Of a DNA stretch of 64,000 nt, positions 17,242 through 25,138 are shown one piece after another. The notes under the pieces are model-generated. The model worked only from the letters and a program-made list of their open reading frames with translations, had not been told where the DNA came from and did not search any database. Numbering within the stretch: position 1 is the stretch's first letter; each line of letters begins with the position of its first letter. The translations under genes and the position numbers were made by a program. The stretch is from Actinospica robiniae DSM 44927 (GTDB lineage Bacteria > Actinomycetota > Actinomycetes > Streptomycetales > Catenulisporaceae), in NCBI RefSeq assembly GCF_000504285.1, contig NZ_KI632511.1, forward strand, positions 3,717,372 through 3,781,371. The letters are read 5' to 3'.

Positions 17242-17961
17242 TCAGTTGCCTGCGGCGTTGAACGCCGTGACCGCGACCGATGCAAGCGCGGCAAGCTGGG
17301 GTGAGCTGCCGTCCGCCGGCGTGGGTGTGCTGGTCTCATCGAGGACGATCAGCGCACTGCCGATCCGAATCAACATCGCGTCGACGGAAAAGTGGGCCGA
17401 GGTGAAATCTGTCGTCAAAGTGGACCTGACCTTCACCATCACGCTCTCGTCGCCTAGCTTCGGCCCGTCGACCACTGTGGCATAGGTGGGCGTATCCGCC
17501 TCGCCGATGTTCGTCTTCGCACACCGTGCGCCGAGTTCACGGATATCGGTGAGCACGTGGGCGGCGCCGTCGCCGGGGTAACTGACGAGGCGTTCACTGC
17601 CAAGCCACCTCAGGCCGTTGAGCCCTGTGGTGCTCAGCATGATCTCCTTGGTGTTCCTCGAAGCCGGGGGCTCGTAGGTGTCGACGATCTCGAGAGCGTC
17701 CTCCAATGCATCGCAGGGCACCCGGCCGAGGGGAGTCGCCTGCGGCGAGGCGGAGCCGCTGTCCGCGGCTGCAGTCGGATCCTGAGGTATGATATTGATT
17801 TCAAAGCCCGTTGGAACTGTCTTCGAAGTGAGCTGACGCTGGGTGAGTTCGGCTGCCGACATGGCCGAGGCCGGCGCTGCTGAGCTGCAGCCCGCAGCCA
17901 ATTGCACGGCAACGGCGGAGCTCACGCCCCACCCGAGATGCCGACGCCACGTAGCTCCCAT
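17242..17961 (-). CDS. Putative lipoprotein
   Basis: A 239-residue exported protein with a type II signal peptide; the lipobox LAAGC places the lipid-modified Cys at about residue 25. The mature part has about 210 residues, with Cys in RVPCDALEDAL and GARCAKTN that could pair. The end is IRIGSALIVLDETSTPTPAD then AALASVAVTAFNAAGN. This resembles the PknH-like sensor/DUF-type extracytoplasmic domain common in actinomycete lipoproteins, but the match is weak. It is a single gene; the adjacent 272 bases upstream (17962-18233) show no gene. Confidence 0.7.
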   Translation of the reverse strand: MGATWRRHLGWGVSSAVAVQLAAGCSSAAPASAMSAAELTQRQLTSKTVPTGFEINIIPQDPTAAADSGSASPQATPLGRVPCDALEDALEIVDTYEPPASRNTKEIMLSTTGLNGLRWLGSERLVSYPGDGAAHVLTDIRELGARCAKTNIGEADTPTYATVVDGPKLGDESVMVKVRSTLTTDFTSAHFSVDAMLIRIGSALIVLDETSTPTPADGSSPQLAALASVAVTAFNAAGN

Positions 17962-18233
17962 GTCCAGCCCCCTTCGATGCCCGAATTTTCAGCCGGGGAT
18001 GCGGTTCGGAGTCACGGCGGCACGCACACCCTGCTGGCAATGCACGAGTATGCACCAACCCGGGCCGGTCGCGTATTGCATTTTCGAGCACTGCCGACCG
18101 GCATATCGCATTCCGCTAACCCGACTACTCCGTAGCCGGCCGGGTCACCGTCCGCGATATGCACGGCCCACAGATCCATCTGCTCCAACTCGCCCGAGAC
18201 CCGGGTCTCGGCCTCGCCGGGGCCGGTTTCCGG

Positions 18234-18860
18234 TCAGCCCTGCTCGGCGAGCATCAGGCGCTCCTCGGCCGGGGTGTGCAGTGAGTTGTGGCTGAGCGCG
18301 CCGAACTGTCGCCGGCCGTTCCCGGCGGTCAGGCGGCCGAGGTCCACCGGGGTGAAGCCCAGTTCCTCGATCAGGCCGGCGACCACGGACCTGGCCTCCG
18401 GGTCGTCTCCGGCGAGGGGCAAGCCGAGGCGTTCGGCGGGCTCGCTGCCGGGGCGCCCGGCCGTGGCCAGGACCTGGTACTGCAGCGTGTTGAAGGCCTT
18501 GACCAGCCGTGCGCCGGACAGGTGGTCGGCGACGAGCTCGCTGGAGCCGCGCCCGGCGAGGCCGAGGTCCGGGTCCTGTCGCGGGTCGCGGTTCATCGCG
18601 TCGATCACGATCCGACCGCTCAGCGCCTCGGCCGGCAGGCTCTTGTATGCGCCCAGCGGGATGGCGAGCAGCACCACCTCGGCGTCGGCCGCGGCCTGCG
18701 CCACGCTCGCCGCGCGTACCCCGTGCCCGATCCGGGAGACCTCGTCGGCCAGCGACTCGGGCCCGCGGGAGTTGCTGATCGAGACCTGATGTCCGGCCCG
18801 GGCGAACAGTTCCGCCGCGGTGGTTCCGATCAGTCCCGCTCCGATGATGCCGATACGCAT
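18234..18860 (-). CDS. NAD(P)-binding oxidoreductase (F420-dependent NADP reductase-like)
   Basis: A 208-residue protein starting at ATG 18860: MRIGIIGAGLIGTTAAELFARAGH gives the GxGxxG Rossmann motif, followed by SISNSRGPESL, where the NADP phosphate is usually bound. LVKAFNTLQYQVLATAGRP is the typical FNT signature of F420-dependent NADP oxidoreductase-like and YahK/NpdG-type proteins. The longer open frame adds 12 residues without family similarity. True F420 dependence cannot be judged here; many such small proteins use NADP only. The upstream 197 bases to the next gene hold its promoter. Confidence 0.8.
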   Translation of the reverse strand: MRIGIIGAGLIGTTAAELFARAGHQVSISNSRGPESLADEVSRIGHGVRAASVAQAAADAEVVLLAIPLGAYKSLPAEALSGRIVIDAMNRDPRQDPDLGLAGRGSSELVADHLSGARLVKAFNTLQYQVLATAGRPGSEPAERLGLPLAGDDPEARSVVAGLIEELGFTPVDLGRLTAGNGRRQFGALSHNSLHTPAEERLMLAEQG

Positions 18861-19057
18861 GGCAGTCCCCTCAGACTCCTTGGTGACGGGCCCCACCCGT
18901 CATCCCCGTTCCAGTCCGCGGTAGAGCGGACGAGATCATTCACAAGTAAGACGTCTGCGGATCGGGCAAGGTAGCACGCGCCGGGAAGAATTCTTTGCGC
19001 GCTGCCGTCGGCCGACGATCTGACAGCCGGCACGCCACTTCGGCTTGAAGGACAAGC

Positions 19058-19987
19058 TCAGGACGTGTCGCGGAAGGCGAGCCAGCCCGGATCGGAGACG
19101 ACGGCGCGCATCTGGTCGAGGCTCAGCGGCGGGAGGGCGCGGGTGACGTCGACGGTGCCCCCCTGCGGCACGCCGTTGCCCACGTCCAGGGCGACAACCA
19201 GTCCGTTCGAGGCGAAGAGGTTCACCTCGTAGTCGTAGAAGCCGGAACCGTCGACTGTTGTCACGATGACGTACTCGGTCTGTCCGCCCGCGGAGCTCGT
19301 CTTGGTGCAGCTGGGCTTCGGAGCGCCTGACGGCCGGACTCCCGCATCCGTGGGGTCGAAGTTCACGCAGGTGAACGCGTGGTCGCTGGCCAGCTGCGGA
19401 GTGTAGCGCACCACAGAGGCGATGATGTCGGACTGTCCGTGGCCATCATCGAAGACGAGGTCTGCGACTCCGATCGGGTTAACCTGCGGGCCGACCTCGT
19501 GCAGTCCGTAGGCGGCGAGCAGCCGGGAGAGCAGTTCCGGGGCGCTCTGCGGAGTGGAGGGGGTGACGGACCCGGTCGAGCTGGAGACGCTCGGGCCGGA
19601 AACGCTCGGGGCGGAGATGCTCAGGGCGGAGGCGGGCGAGCCGGAGACGCTCGGGACGGAAACGGGCGAGCCGGTGGTGGGCGGGCGTGCGGTGCCCGGC
19701 GGGGTTGCGGGCGTCATGCTCGGGCCGCGGCTTTCTCCGCCCGCGGCAACCGCGCCGCCGCGGGGCGCGCCGCTGATGCCGAATCGCTGCATGCCGATGA
19801 CGAGCCCGGCCGTCAGCCCGATCATGCCGACGGCCGCGCAGGCGCTCCCGGCGGTACGGCGGCGCCGGCGACGGCGCCCGAGCACGGTGCTGGCCGCCAC
19901 GATCTCCTCGACCGGCGGCTCAAGGTGAGCTGCCGCCTGCTCGAAGAACTGCGGGAGCTGATTTTCGATGTAGTCGTCCACGACCAT
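19058..19987 (-). CDS. Single-pass membrane protein, probable partner of the adjacent sigma factor
   Basis: A 309-residue protein starting at ATG 19987, 16 bases after the sigma-factor stop. It has a short cytoplasmic part (VDDYIENQLPQFFEQAAAHL), a polybasic stop (GRRRRRRR), one membrane helix (about residues 45-65, AVGMIGLTAGLVIG), and a long Pro/Ser/Thr stalk in which VSGSP/ISAPS/VSGPS is repeated. A beta-rich domain of about 150 residues follows. The position directly after an ECF sigma gene and the cytoplasmic helix before a membrane segment are what is expected of an anti-sigma factor, but no zinc motif (HxxxCxxC) is visible. This role is therefore only inferred. Confidence 0.7.
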   Translation of the reverse strand: MVVDDYIENQLPQFFEQAAAHLEPPVEEIVAASTVLGRRRRRRRTAGSACAAVGMIGLTAGLVIGMQRFGISGAPRGGAVAAGGESRGPSMTPATPPGTARPPTTGSPVSVPSVSGSPASALSISAPSVSGPSVSSSTGSVTPSTPQSAPELLSRLLAAYGLHEVGPQVNPIGVADLVFDDGHGQSDIIASVVRYTPQLASDHAFTCVNFDPTDAGVRPSGAPKPSCTKTSSAGGQTEYVIVTTVDGSGFYDYEVNLFASNGLVVALDVGNGVPQGGTVDVTRALPPLSLDQMRAVVSDPGWLAFRDTS

Positions 19988-20003
19988 GACTCCAGGAGGC
20001 GAA

Positions 20004-20534
20004 TTACGGGTTCTGGGGAGAAAAGAGGGCGTCGCGAGACTCGCCGAGCTGCGCACGCAGCAGGCGCAGCGAGCGCGTGTTCAGGCTCTTGACCGCCGAC
20101 GGGGTGGTGTTGAGGTAATCGGCGATCGTCGCGGTGTCGTGGCCCTCGAGGTAGTGCAGGACCACCACCGCGCGGTTGCGCGGCGGCAGTTGTCGCAGGG
20201 CTGCGGCGAGGGAGAGTTGCAGGTCGTGGTCGCCGCCCGGATCCACCTTGCGGCCGGCCAGGTCGTGCGCGTCCACGGGCACTTCGGACGAGCGTTTCAG
20301 GCGCCGCTGGGACAGATACGTGCGCAGCAGCACTTTTCGCGCGTACGCCTCGGCGGCCTGCGAGCGCTCGATCCGGGGCCAGGCCACGTACAGTTTGGCC
20401 AGGCTGGTCTGCAGCAGGTCCTGCGCGTCGTGGTAGTCGCCGGCGATGAAGTAGGCGACCTTGAACAGCTGGCCGGCCCGCGCGGTGACGAACTCGCGGA
20501 ACTCCTCCTCGTCCGTCGCGGCCAGGCGCGTCAC
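20004..20534 (-). CDS. ECF RNA polymerase sigma factor, SigE family
   Basis: A 176-residue sigma-70 family protein of the actinobacterial SigE (ECF41/ECF-SigE-like) group. Region 2 includes FREFVTARAGQLFKVAYFIAGDYHDAQDLLQTSLAKLYVAW, and region 4 includes LPPRNRAVVVLHYLEGHDTATIADYLNTTPSAVKSLNTRSL, a clear helix-turn-helix. GTG 20534 overlaps the TGA of the upstream lipoprotein gene (GTGA), so the two are translationally coupled. The following gene encodes a membrane protein. The three genes form an envelope-linked sigma operon. Target promoters unknown. Confidence 0.9.
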   Translation of the reverse strand: MTRLAATDEEEFREFVTARAGQLFKVAYFIAGDYHDAQDLLQTSLAKLYVAWPRIERSQAAEAYARKVLLRTYLSQRRLKRSSEVPVDAHDLAGRKVDPGGDHDLQLSLAAALRQLPPRNRAVVVLHYLEGHDTATIADYLNTTPSAVKSLNTRSLRLLRAQLGESRDALFSPQNP

Positions 20535-21157
20535 GGCGTGTACTCCATGGTCAGGCTCGCGGCCTGACCGCCCGCTGTGTAGGTGATGTCGAAGAGGTCG
20601 AAGTTCCCCCCGTACGTTCCGTCCGGGCCTTGCGCCATCGTCCGGAACCGGGCGAAGTCCACCGGCTGGTTCGGTGCCATGCCGACACCAAGCACTATGA
20701 AGCGCGCGTCGGGTGCCAGCGGGATACGGTATTCGGGCGCGCCGACGTAGCGGATGCAGTCGTCGGGAACACCCTCTCCGCACAGGAGCGCAACCGAGAA
20801 AGCGTCGATGTACCTGGCCGATCCTGAGACGCCGACGTAGGCGATGGAGACTTCGGCCGGGCGAGCCGACGGCGGGTAGAGCTTCGCCTTCGGGAACTTC
20901 GACTCGTCGGCCTTCGCCTGTGCCACGGCCGAGGATGCCGCGGCCGACGGCGTGATGGCCGTGAGCGTCGATGGAACGGTCCCCGCGCTCGCGGTCGGGG
21001 CGCCGGCGCTCGCCGACACGGCTGAAGCGGTTCGGCCGCCATCCGACGCCGCGACCGCCTCGCCATCCGTGCCGGACGCGCAACCGGCCAGCAGCAGCAC
21101 TACGGCCACCGCAGCCGCCACGGCCGGCCCCGGGCACCCCGCCCCGGCAAGCTTCAT
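20531..21157 (-). CDS. Putative lipoprotein, first gene of the sigma-factor operon
   Basis: A 208-residue protein with a Sec signal and lipobox LLAGCAS (Cys at about 26). A Ser/Ala/Thr-rich stalk follows and then a domain of about 110 residues (AEVSIAYVGVSGSARYIDAFSVALLCGEGVPDDCIRYVG, ending SLTMEYTP). Two Cys in LLCGEGVPDDCI may form a disulfide. It overlaps the sigma-factor start by 4 bases. An exported lipoprotein before an ECF sigma and a membrane protein suggests a signal-sensing module, but this is inference. Confidence 0.7.
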   Translation of the reverse strand: MKLAGAGCPGPAVAAAVAVVLLLAGCASGTDGEAVAASDGGRTASAVSASAGAPTASAGTVPSTLTAITPSAAASSAVAQAKADESKFPKAKLYPPSARPAEVSIAYVGVSGSARYIDAFSVALLCGEGVPDDCIRYVGAPEYRIPLAPDARFIVLGVGMAPNQPVDFARFRTMAQGPDGTYGGNFDLFDITYTAGGQAASLTMEYTP

Positions 21158-21278
21158 CAGACCCCTCCCTCGTTTGCGGCGGGCCCGAGGCCTCAGAGCC
21201 GCGCGAGGCGCGGACCGCCACCACTGAGGAAGATGCCTCAGGGAGCCTGGACGGAGCGCCCCGGATAAGTGAGCTGAG

Positions 21279-21597
21279 TCACACTCCCGGGGCGCTCTCG
21301 CCGTCGGGCTTCCAGGACTGGCTGCGGAACCGGCCGGGCGGGAGGCCGACGTGGTGGGAGAAGACGCGGGCGAAGTAGGCGGGGTCGGGGTAGCCGACGC
21401 GTGCGCCGATTTTGGCGATGGGCAGGTCGGTGGCGGCGAGGAGGGACTTGGCGCGGTCGAGGCGGCAGCGCGTGAGGTAGTCGCTCGGGGTCGAGCCGGT
21501 GACGGCGCGCACCGCGGCGAGAAGGGTGCCGCGGGAGACGGCGAACTCCTTGGCGAGGGCGCCGATGCGGACCGGGGCGGCCAAGTCTCTGCTCAGG
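21279..21597 (-). pseudogene. 5'-truncated AraC-family regulator (HTH domain only)
   Basis: Read leftward, the sequence encodes the C-terminal double helix-turn-helix of an AraC regulator: APVRIGALAKEFAVSRGTLL, GSTPSDYLTRCRLDRAKSLL, then IAKIGARVGYPDPAYFARVF, ending near 21279. The usual 150-200-residue sensor domain is missing. Upstream of about 21597 the frame continues only as nonsense read from the opposite strand of the ROK gene. The head of the gene has been deleted at the junction shared with the ROK fragment. Probably not functional. Confidence 0.75.
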
Positions 21598-22704
21598 GCC
21601 TCCAAGCCCACCATCACCAGCCTCGTCGGCGAGCTCGTCGACCTCGGCCTCGCGCGCGAGAGCCACGCGGAGCGCTCCGGCGCCATCGGCCGGCCGGGCC
21701 TCATCGTCGAGCTCGACGGGCGCGAGTTCGCCGGGATCGGGATCGAGGTGAGCACCGGTCACATCAAGGCGACGGCGCTGACCCCGCGCGGACAGGTCCT
21801 GATCGAGAAGTACTCACCTCTCGACGTATGCCATCTCGATCAGTCCATTGTCATAGACGCCGTCGCGAGCCTGATCAAGGAGACCACGGGCGAGCTGCGC
21901 CGGGCGGGCGTGCGGTGCGTCGGCGCGGCGGTCGCGGCGCCGGGCATCGTCGACCCGGTGGACGGGATCGTCGAGAACGCACCCAACATCGGCTGGTCCC
22001 ACGTCCCCCTGATCGGCGCCCTCACCGAGCGGCTCGGCCGCTCGGCGCCGCCGCTCGGGCTGGGCAACGACGCGCGCCTGGCCGTGATCGCCGAGTACCT
22101 CGGCTTCCAGAACCCTGATGTCCATGACCTGATCTACATCATCGGCGGGATCGGTATCGGCGGAGGCTTCATCTCCGACGGTCGCCTGATCACCGGGTCC
22201 TCAGGCCTCGCCGGCGAGATCGGGCACATGCCGCTCGACCCCGGCGGGGCAGTGTGTGCCTGCGGCCGGCGCGGCTGCTGGGAGACGATGGTGGGCCTGA
22301 CCGCGCTGCTGCGTCGGGCTGCGGCTTGCGACGACGAAGTGTTGGACTCGACCATCGACGTGAAGCAGCGGCTCGATGAGCTCGTCGCGCGCGCGGACGC
22401 CGGAGATCGGCGCACGCTGGCCGCCCTCGACGCCGTCGGGGCGGACCTCGGCCTCGGCCTGTCGCTGCTGTCCGATGTGATGAACCCGCGCGCCATCGTG
22501 CTCGGCGGCTACTTCACGCACGTGAGCCGCTACGTCATCGACCAGGTTCGCGCCGTCATGGCCGCACGTGTGATCACCCCTCGCGCGGGCGACTGCGAGG
22601 TAATGGTCTCCACACTCGGATTCGACGCGGTCGCGCGCGGAGCCGCTTGCCTGGCCGTCGACCGGATCTACCAAGACCCGGTCGGTGCCGCCGGACGCGT
22701 CTGA
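21499..22704 (+). CDS. ROK-family repressor/kinase with truncated N-terminal HTH
   Basis: The ROK part is intact: GRPGLIVELDGREFAGIGIE (ATP motif), DPVDGIVENAPNIGWSHVPL, LGLGNDARLAVIAEYLG, GIGIGGGFISDG, GEIGHMPLDPGG and the zinc motif CACGRRGCWE. However, the N-terminal winged helix begins in its middle (SKPTITSLVGELVDLGLARE from about 21601). The first 33 codons of the open frame (21499-21597) are the antisense of the AraC HTH. ROK repressors normally have about 40 more residues before this point. The protein may be expressed as a fusion or be dead; DNA binding should be lost. A sugar-responsive repressor origin is likely. Confidence 0.7.
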   Translation: MTARTAARRVPRETANSLARAPMRTGAAKSLLRASKPTITSLVGELVDLGLARESHAERSGAIGRPGLIVELDGREFAGIGIEVSTGHIKATALTPRGQVLIEKYSPLDVCHLDQSIVIDAVASLIKETTGELRRAGVRCVGAAVAAPGIVDPVDGIVENAPNIGWSHVPLIGALTERLGRSAPPLGLGNDARLAVIAEYLGFQNPDVHDLIYIIGGIGIGGGFISDGRLITGSSGLAGEIGHMPLDPGGAVCACGRRGCWETMVGLTALLRRAAACDDEVLDSTIDVKQRLDELVARADAGDRRTLAALDAVGADLGLGLSLLSDVMNPRAIVLGGYFTHVSRYVIDQVRAVMAARVITPRAGDCEVMVSTLGFDAVARGAACLAVDRIYQDPVGAAGRV

Positions 22705-22734
22705 TCACCGGCGGCGCCGCGAATTCGAGGCCTG

Positions 22735-23307
22735 TTACTCTGCCGGGTCCGGGCGACCACTTCGCCCGGGGTGCCGGATGAGCAGGGAGGCGTGCACTTC
22801 GCCACCGACCGCCTGGTAGATGTGCGGCACGTCGGCGGCGAAGCTGACGTGGCCGCCGGCCGAGACGGTCGACGGCACCTGGGCAGGGCCGACCACCGCG
22901 GTGCCGGAGAAGACGGTGAGGTATTCGACCACTCCGTGCGGGTGCGCCGGAGAGGTCTGGGTGGGTCCCGGACGGATCGTCAGCCGGTAGAGCTCGGTGC
23001 TGGTTCCGGTGTCGGTGAACACCTCGAGCAGGTGCGCGGTCACCGCCGTGCCGTGCACCGGTTCCGCCACCGTGCGGACGGCGGGCGGGGCCAGCAGCGC
23101 CGCCAGGGGGACGTCGAGTCGCGCGGCGATCGCGTAGAGCGTCTCGAGCGTCGGATTGCGCGTTCCCGCTTCGACGGTGGAGAGCGTCGCCTTGCCCAAC
23201 TGCGCGCCGCGGGCGAGTTCGGACAGGCTGATTCCCCGTTCGGCGCGCAGCGCCTGGATGCGGCGGCCGATCTCCTGCGCGAGCGTCGAGGCGTGCGTCG
23301 AGGCCAT
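22735..23307 (-). CDS. XRE-family regulator with C-terminal cupin domain
   Basis: A 190-residue protein. The N-terminal HTH (GRRIQALRAERGISLSELAR, GKATLSTVEAGTRNPTLETL) is followed by a cupin barrel (about 75-185) with TSPAHPHGVVEYLTVFSGTA and ADVPHIYQAVGG, i.e. the usual cupin HxH...E...H pattern. It is divergent from benE, with 39 bases between the ATGs. Such pairs are common: the regulator senses a small organic acid and represses the transporter. The tandem 16-bp palindromes at 23338-23369 are the likely binding sites. Confidence 0.85.
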   Translation of the reverse strand: MASTHASTLAQEIGRRIQALRAERGISLSELARGAQLGKATLSTVEAGTRNPTLETLYAIAARLDVPLAALLAPPAVRTVAEPVHGTAVTAHLLEVFTDTGTSTELYRLTIRPGPTQTSPAHPHGVVEYLTVFSGTAVVGPAQVPSTVSAGGHVSFAADVPHIYQAVGGEVHASLLIRHPGRSGRPDPAE

Positions 23308-23337
23308 GGCTACCAGTATGACCGCTTCTCGCGTATC

Positions 23338-23369
23338 GTTCCGCTTATGGAACGTTCCCTTTATGGAAC
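23338..23369. promoter_or_regulatory. Two tandem 16-bp inverted repeats, probable operator of the XRE-cupin regulator
   Basis: GTTCCGCTTATGGAAC (23338-23353) is followed directly by GTTCCCTTTATGGAAC (23354-23369). Each is GTTCC-N6-GGAAC, and the two copies share 14 of 16 bases. The spacing equals about 1.5 helix turns. The benE ATG at 23347 lies inside the first copy, so either translation begins at the later GTG (23374) or binding also covers the start codon. Confidence 0.75.
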
Positions 23370-24639
23370 GGGCGTGCCCGGCCCGCTCCAACCGGTCGTC
23401 GCCGGCCTGGTCACCGCGCTGGTCGGCTTCAGCGCGTCGTTCGCCCTGGTCCTCGTCGGCCTGCGCGCGGTCGGTGCCGACCAGCAGCAGGCGGTCAGCG
23501 CGCTGTTCGCGCTCTGTCTCGCCCTCGGCGTCCTGAACATCGGGTATGCCCTCTGCACGCGCAAGCCGGTCAGCATCGCCTGGTCCACTCCCGGCGCGGC
23601 CCTGCTCGTCACGGCCGGCCCGCAGCACGGCGGATATCCCGCGGCCGTCGGGGCGTTCGTCGTGGCCGGACTGATGGTCGTGGCCACCGGCCTCTCCAGC
23701 CGGCTCGTGGCCTGGATCGGGCGGATACCGGCGCCGATCACCTCCGCGCTGCTCGCCGGAGTGCTGTGGCCGCTGTGCCTGGCTCCGGTCCGGGCCGCGG
23801 TCCAACTGCCCGGCCAGGCCCTCACCCCGATCGCCGTCTGGCTGCTGCTCTCCAGGTTCGCCCAGCGCTGGGCGGCCCCCGGCGCGCTGGCCGCCGTCCT
23901 GATCGAACTGGTCGTGCGCCGCCACACCGGCCTGTCCGGCACGTCCGGCCTCGGACTGGGGCCACACCTGTCGTTGACGATGCCGAGATTCACCGTAGGT
24001 GCGCTGATCGGCATCGCCGTTCCGCTCTTCATCATCACGATGGCCGCGCAGAACCTCGCGGGCCACACGGTGCTGCGCGGCTTCGGCTACCACACCGGGC
24101 TGCGTCCCGCGCTCGTGACGACCGGCACCGTCACCGCACTCAGCGCCCCCCTCGGTGTGTTCGCAGTCTGTCTCGCCGCGATCAGCGCCGCGCTGGCCGC
24201 CGGCCCCGACGCCCATCCGCTGCCGAGCCGGCGCTGGATCGCCACGGTCAGCGCCGGCGTGTGCTACCTCGTCCTCGGCCTCTGCGCCGCACTGGTGATC
24301 GCGCTGCTCGCGGACAGCCCGCCGCTCCTGATCGAGACGGTCGCCGGACTGGCACTGATCGCCACACTCGGCTCCGCACTCTCCCGCGCCCTCGCCGACG
24401 AACAGCACCGGCAGGCCGCGGTCATCACCTTCGCGGTCACCGCGTCCGGTATCTCCATCCTCTCCATCGGCTCGGCCTGCTGGGGTCTCGTCTGCGGCCT
24501 GGCGATCCACATCGTCCTGCGCCGGCGCGAACCGTCCGCCGTGCCCGCACACGAGAACAACAACGGCGTGAACCCAGCCGGCCCCGTCGCTGAAACCCCG
24601 GTCGAACACTCATCACAGTCGGCAACCGCCTCCGGGTAA
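23347..24639 (+). CDS. benE: Benzoate/H+ symporter-family (BenE) membrane transporter
   Basis: A 430-residue protein with about 12 hydrophobic segments and the BenE signatures GLVTALVGFSASFALVLVGLRAVGAD and RKPVSIAWSTPGAALLVTAG. ITMAAQNLAGHTVLRGFGYHT is the family's conserved QNxxG region. BenE proteins import benzoate or similar acids with protons. ATG 23347 lacks a ribosome site and lies in an operator; GTG 23374 is an alternative start. The last 40 residues are hydrophilic. The divergent XRE-cupin gene is the likely repressor. Confidence 0.85.
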   Translation: MERSLYGTGVPGPLQPVVAGLVTALVGFSASFALVLVGLRAVGADQQQAVSALFALCLALGVLNIGYALCTRKPVSIAWSTPGAALLVTAGPQHGGYPAAVGAFVVAGLMVVATGLSSRLVAWIGRIPAPITSALLAGVLWPLCLAPVRAAVQLPGQALTPIAVWLLLSRFAQRWAAPGALAAVLIELVVRRHTGLSGTSGLGLGPHLSLTMPRFTVGALIGIAVPLFIITMAAQNLAGHTVLRGFGYHTGLRPALVTTGTVTALSAPLGVFAVCLAAISAALAAGPDAHPLPSRRWIATVSAGVCYLVLGLCAALVIALLADSPPLLIETVAGLALIATLGSALSRALADEQHRQAAVITFAVTASGISILSIGSACWGLVCGLAIHIVLRRREPSAVPAHENNNGVNPAGPVAETPVEHSSQSATASG

Positions 24640-24690
24640 GCGGGACAGGGGCCATTCGCACACCGCTTCCCAGCCCCGAGGAATAACAGA

Positions 24691-24720
24691 AGCCTCAATC
24701 AGATAGCTCGGATTGAGGCT
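24691..24720 (-). terminator. Perfect 10-bp hairpin, terminator-like
   Basis: AGCCTCAATC and GATTGAGGCT (24691-24700, 24711-24720) form a perfect stem with a 10-base loop. On the minus strand it is followed by TTCTGTTATT, so it suits termination of the tRNA that once lay at 24741 onwards. It could also stop benE transcripts from the left. Confidence 0.65.
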
Positions 24721-24740
24721 TTGACCTGTACTTTCCCCGC

Positions 24741-24782
24741 CGGGATGACAGGATTCGAACCTGTGACCCGTTGATGCCGGAA
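24741..24782 (-). other. 3'-end remnant of a tRNA gene (Pro-like), probable attachment-site scar
   Basis: Read leftward, the sequence gives the end of an anticodon arm, a variable loop GGGTC, the T arm ACAGGTTCGAATCCTGT and a 3' acceptor strand CATCCCG. CATCCCG would pair with CGGGATG, the 5' end of actinobacterial tRNA-Pro. No matching 5' half, D arm or anticodon arm lies in the next 80 bases, so this is not an intact tRNA. Integrating elements often leave exactly such a 3' copy. Confidence 0.65.
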
Positions 24783-24898
24783 CCATTCCCGCCGCCGACC
24801 GTTCGTGGAAGCAGGCGGGCATCGAGCGTCCGTCATCCTCGAGCCGCTGGCCAGCAGCTTGGCGTGAAAGGTTTGGTGATGCCTGCGTTATTCAGTGA

Positions 24899-25087
24899 CC
24901 GCATAAAAAGGAACTGTTCGATCTCCATGCCTGGATGAATGTCCGACACGTCGCTTCTGCCGCCTTCGAGTTCATAGAAGGCTACTACAACCGGCCGCGC
25001 ATCCGGCGCGGGCTCGGCTACCTGACCGCGGACGAGTACGAGACGCAGACCCCTTTCACACTTGACTCATGCCCGGTGTGGCCATAA
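24899..25087 (+). mobile_element. Decayed IS3-family transposase C-terminus
   Basis: In one frame, after a TGA at 24896, the sequence reads KKELFDLHAWMNVRHVASAA, then AFEFIEGYYNRPRIRRGLGY and LTADEYE, ending at TAA 25085-25087. This is the recognisable tail of IS3/IS150-type OrfB (FIEGFYN..R.HSALGYLSP). Everything upstream of the tail is missing, so this is a fossil. Confidence 0.75.
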
Positions 25088-25138
25088 ATTCTGATATCAA
25101 GCCGCGAGCTCGTTCGTTTCATGCGACAAGGGGAACCT

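Noticed and set aside
22735-24609. Long leftward frame (624 residues) opposite benE
   Set aside because: Only the final 190 residues are the XRE-cupin protein; the rest is Gly/Asp/Arg/Gln-rich antisense sequence of benE.
24741-24817. Intact tRNA on the minus strand
   Set aside because: T arm and acceptor 3' strand are good, but no matching acceptor 5' strand, D arm or anticodon arm at the correct distance.
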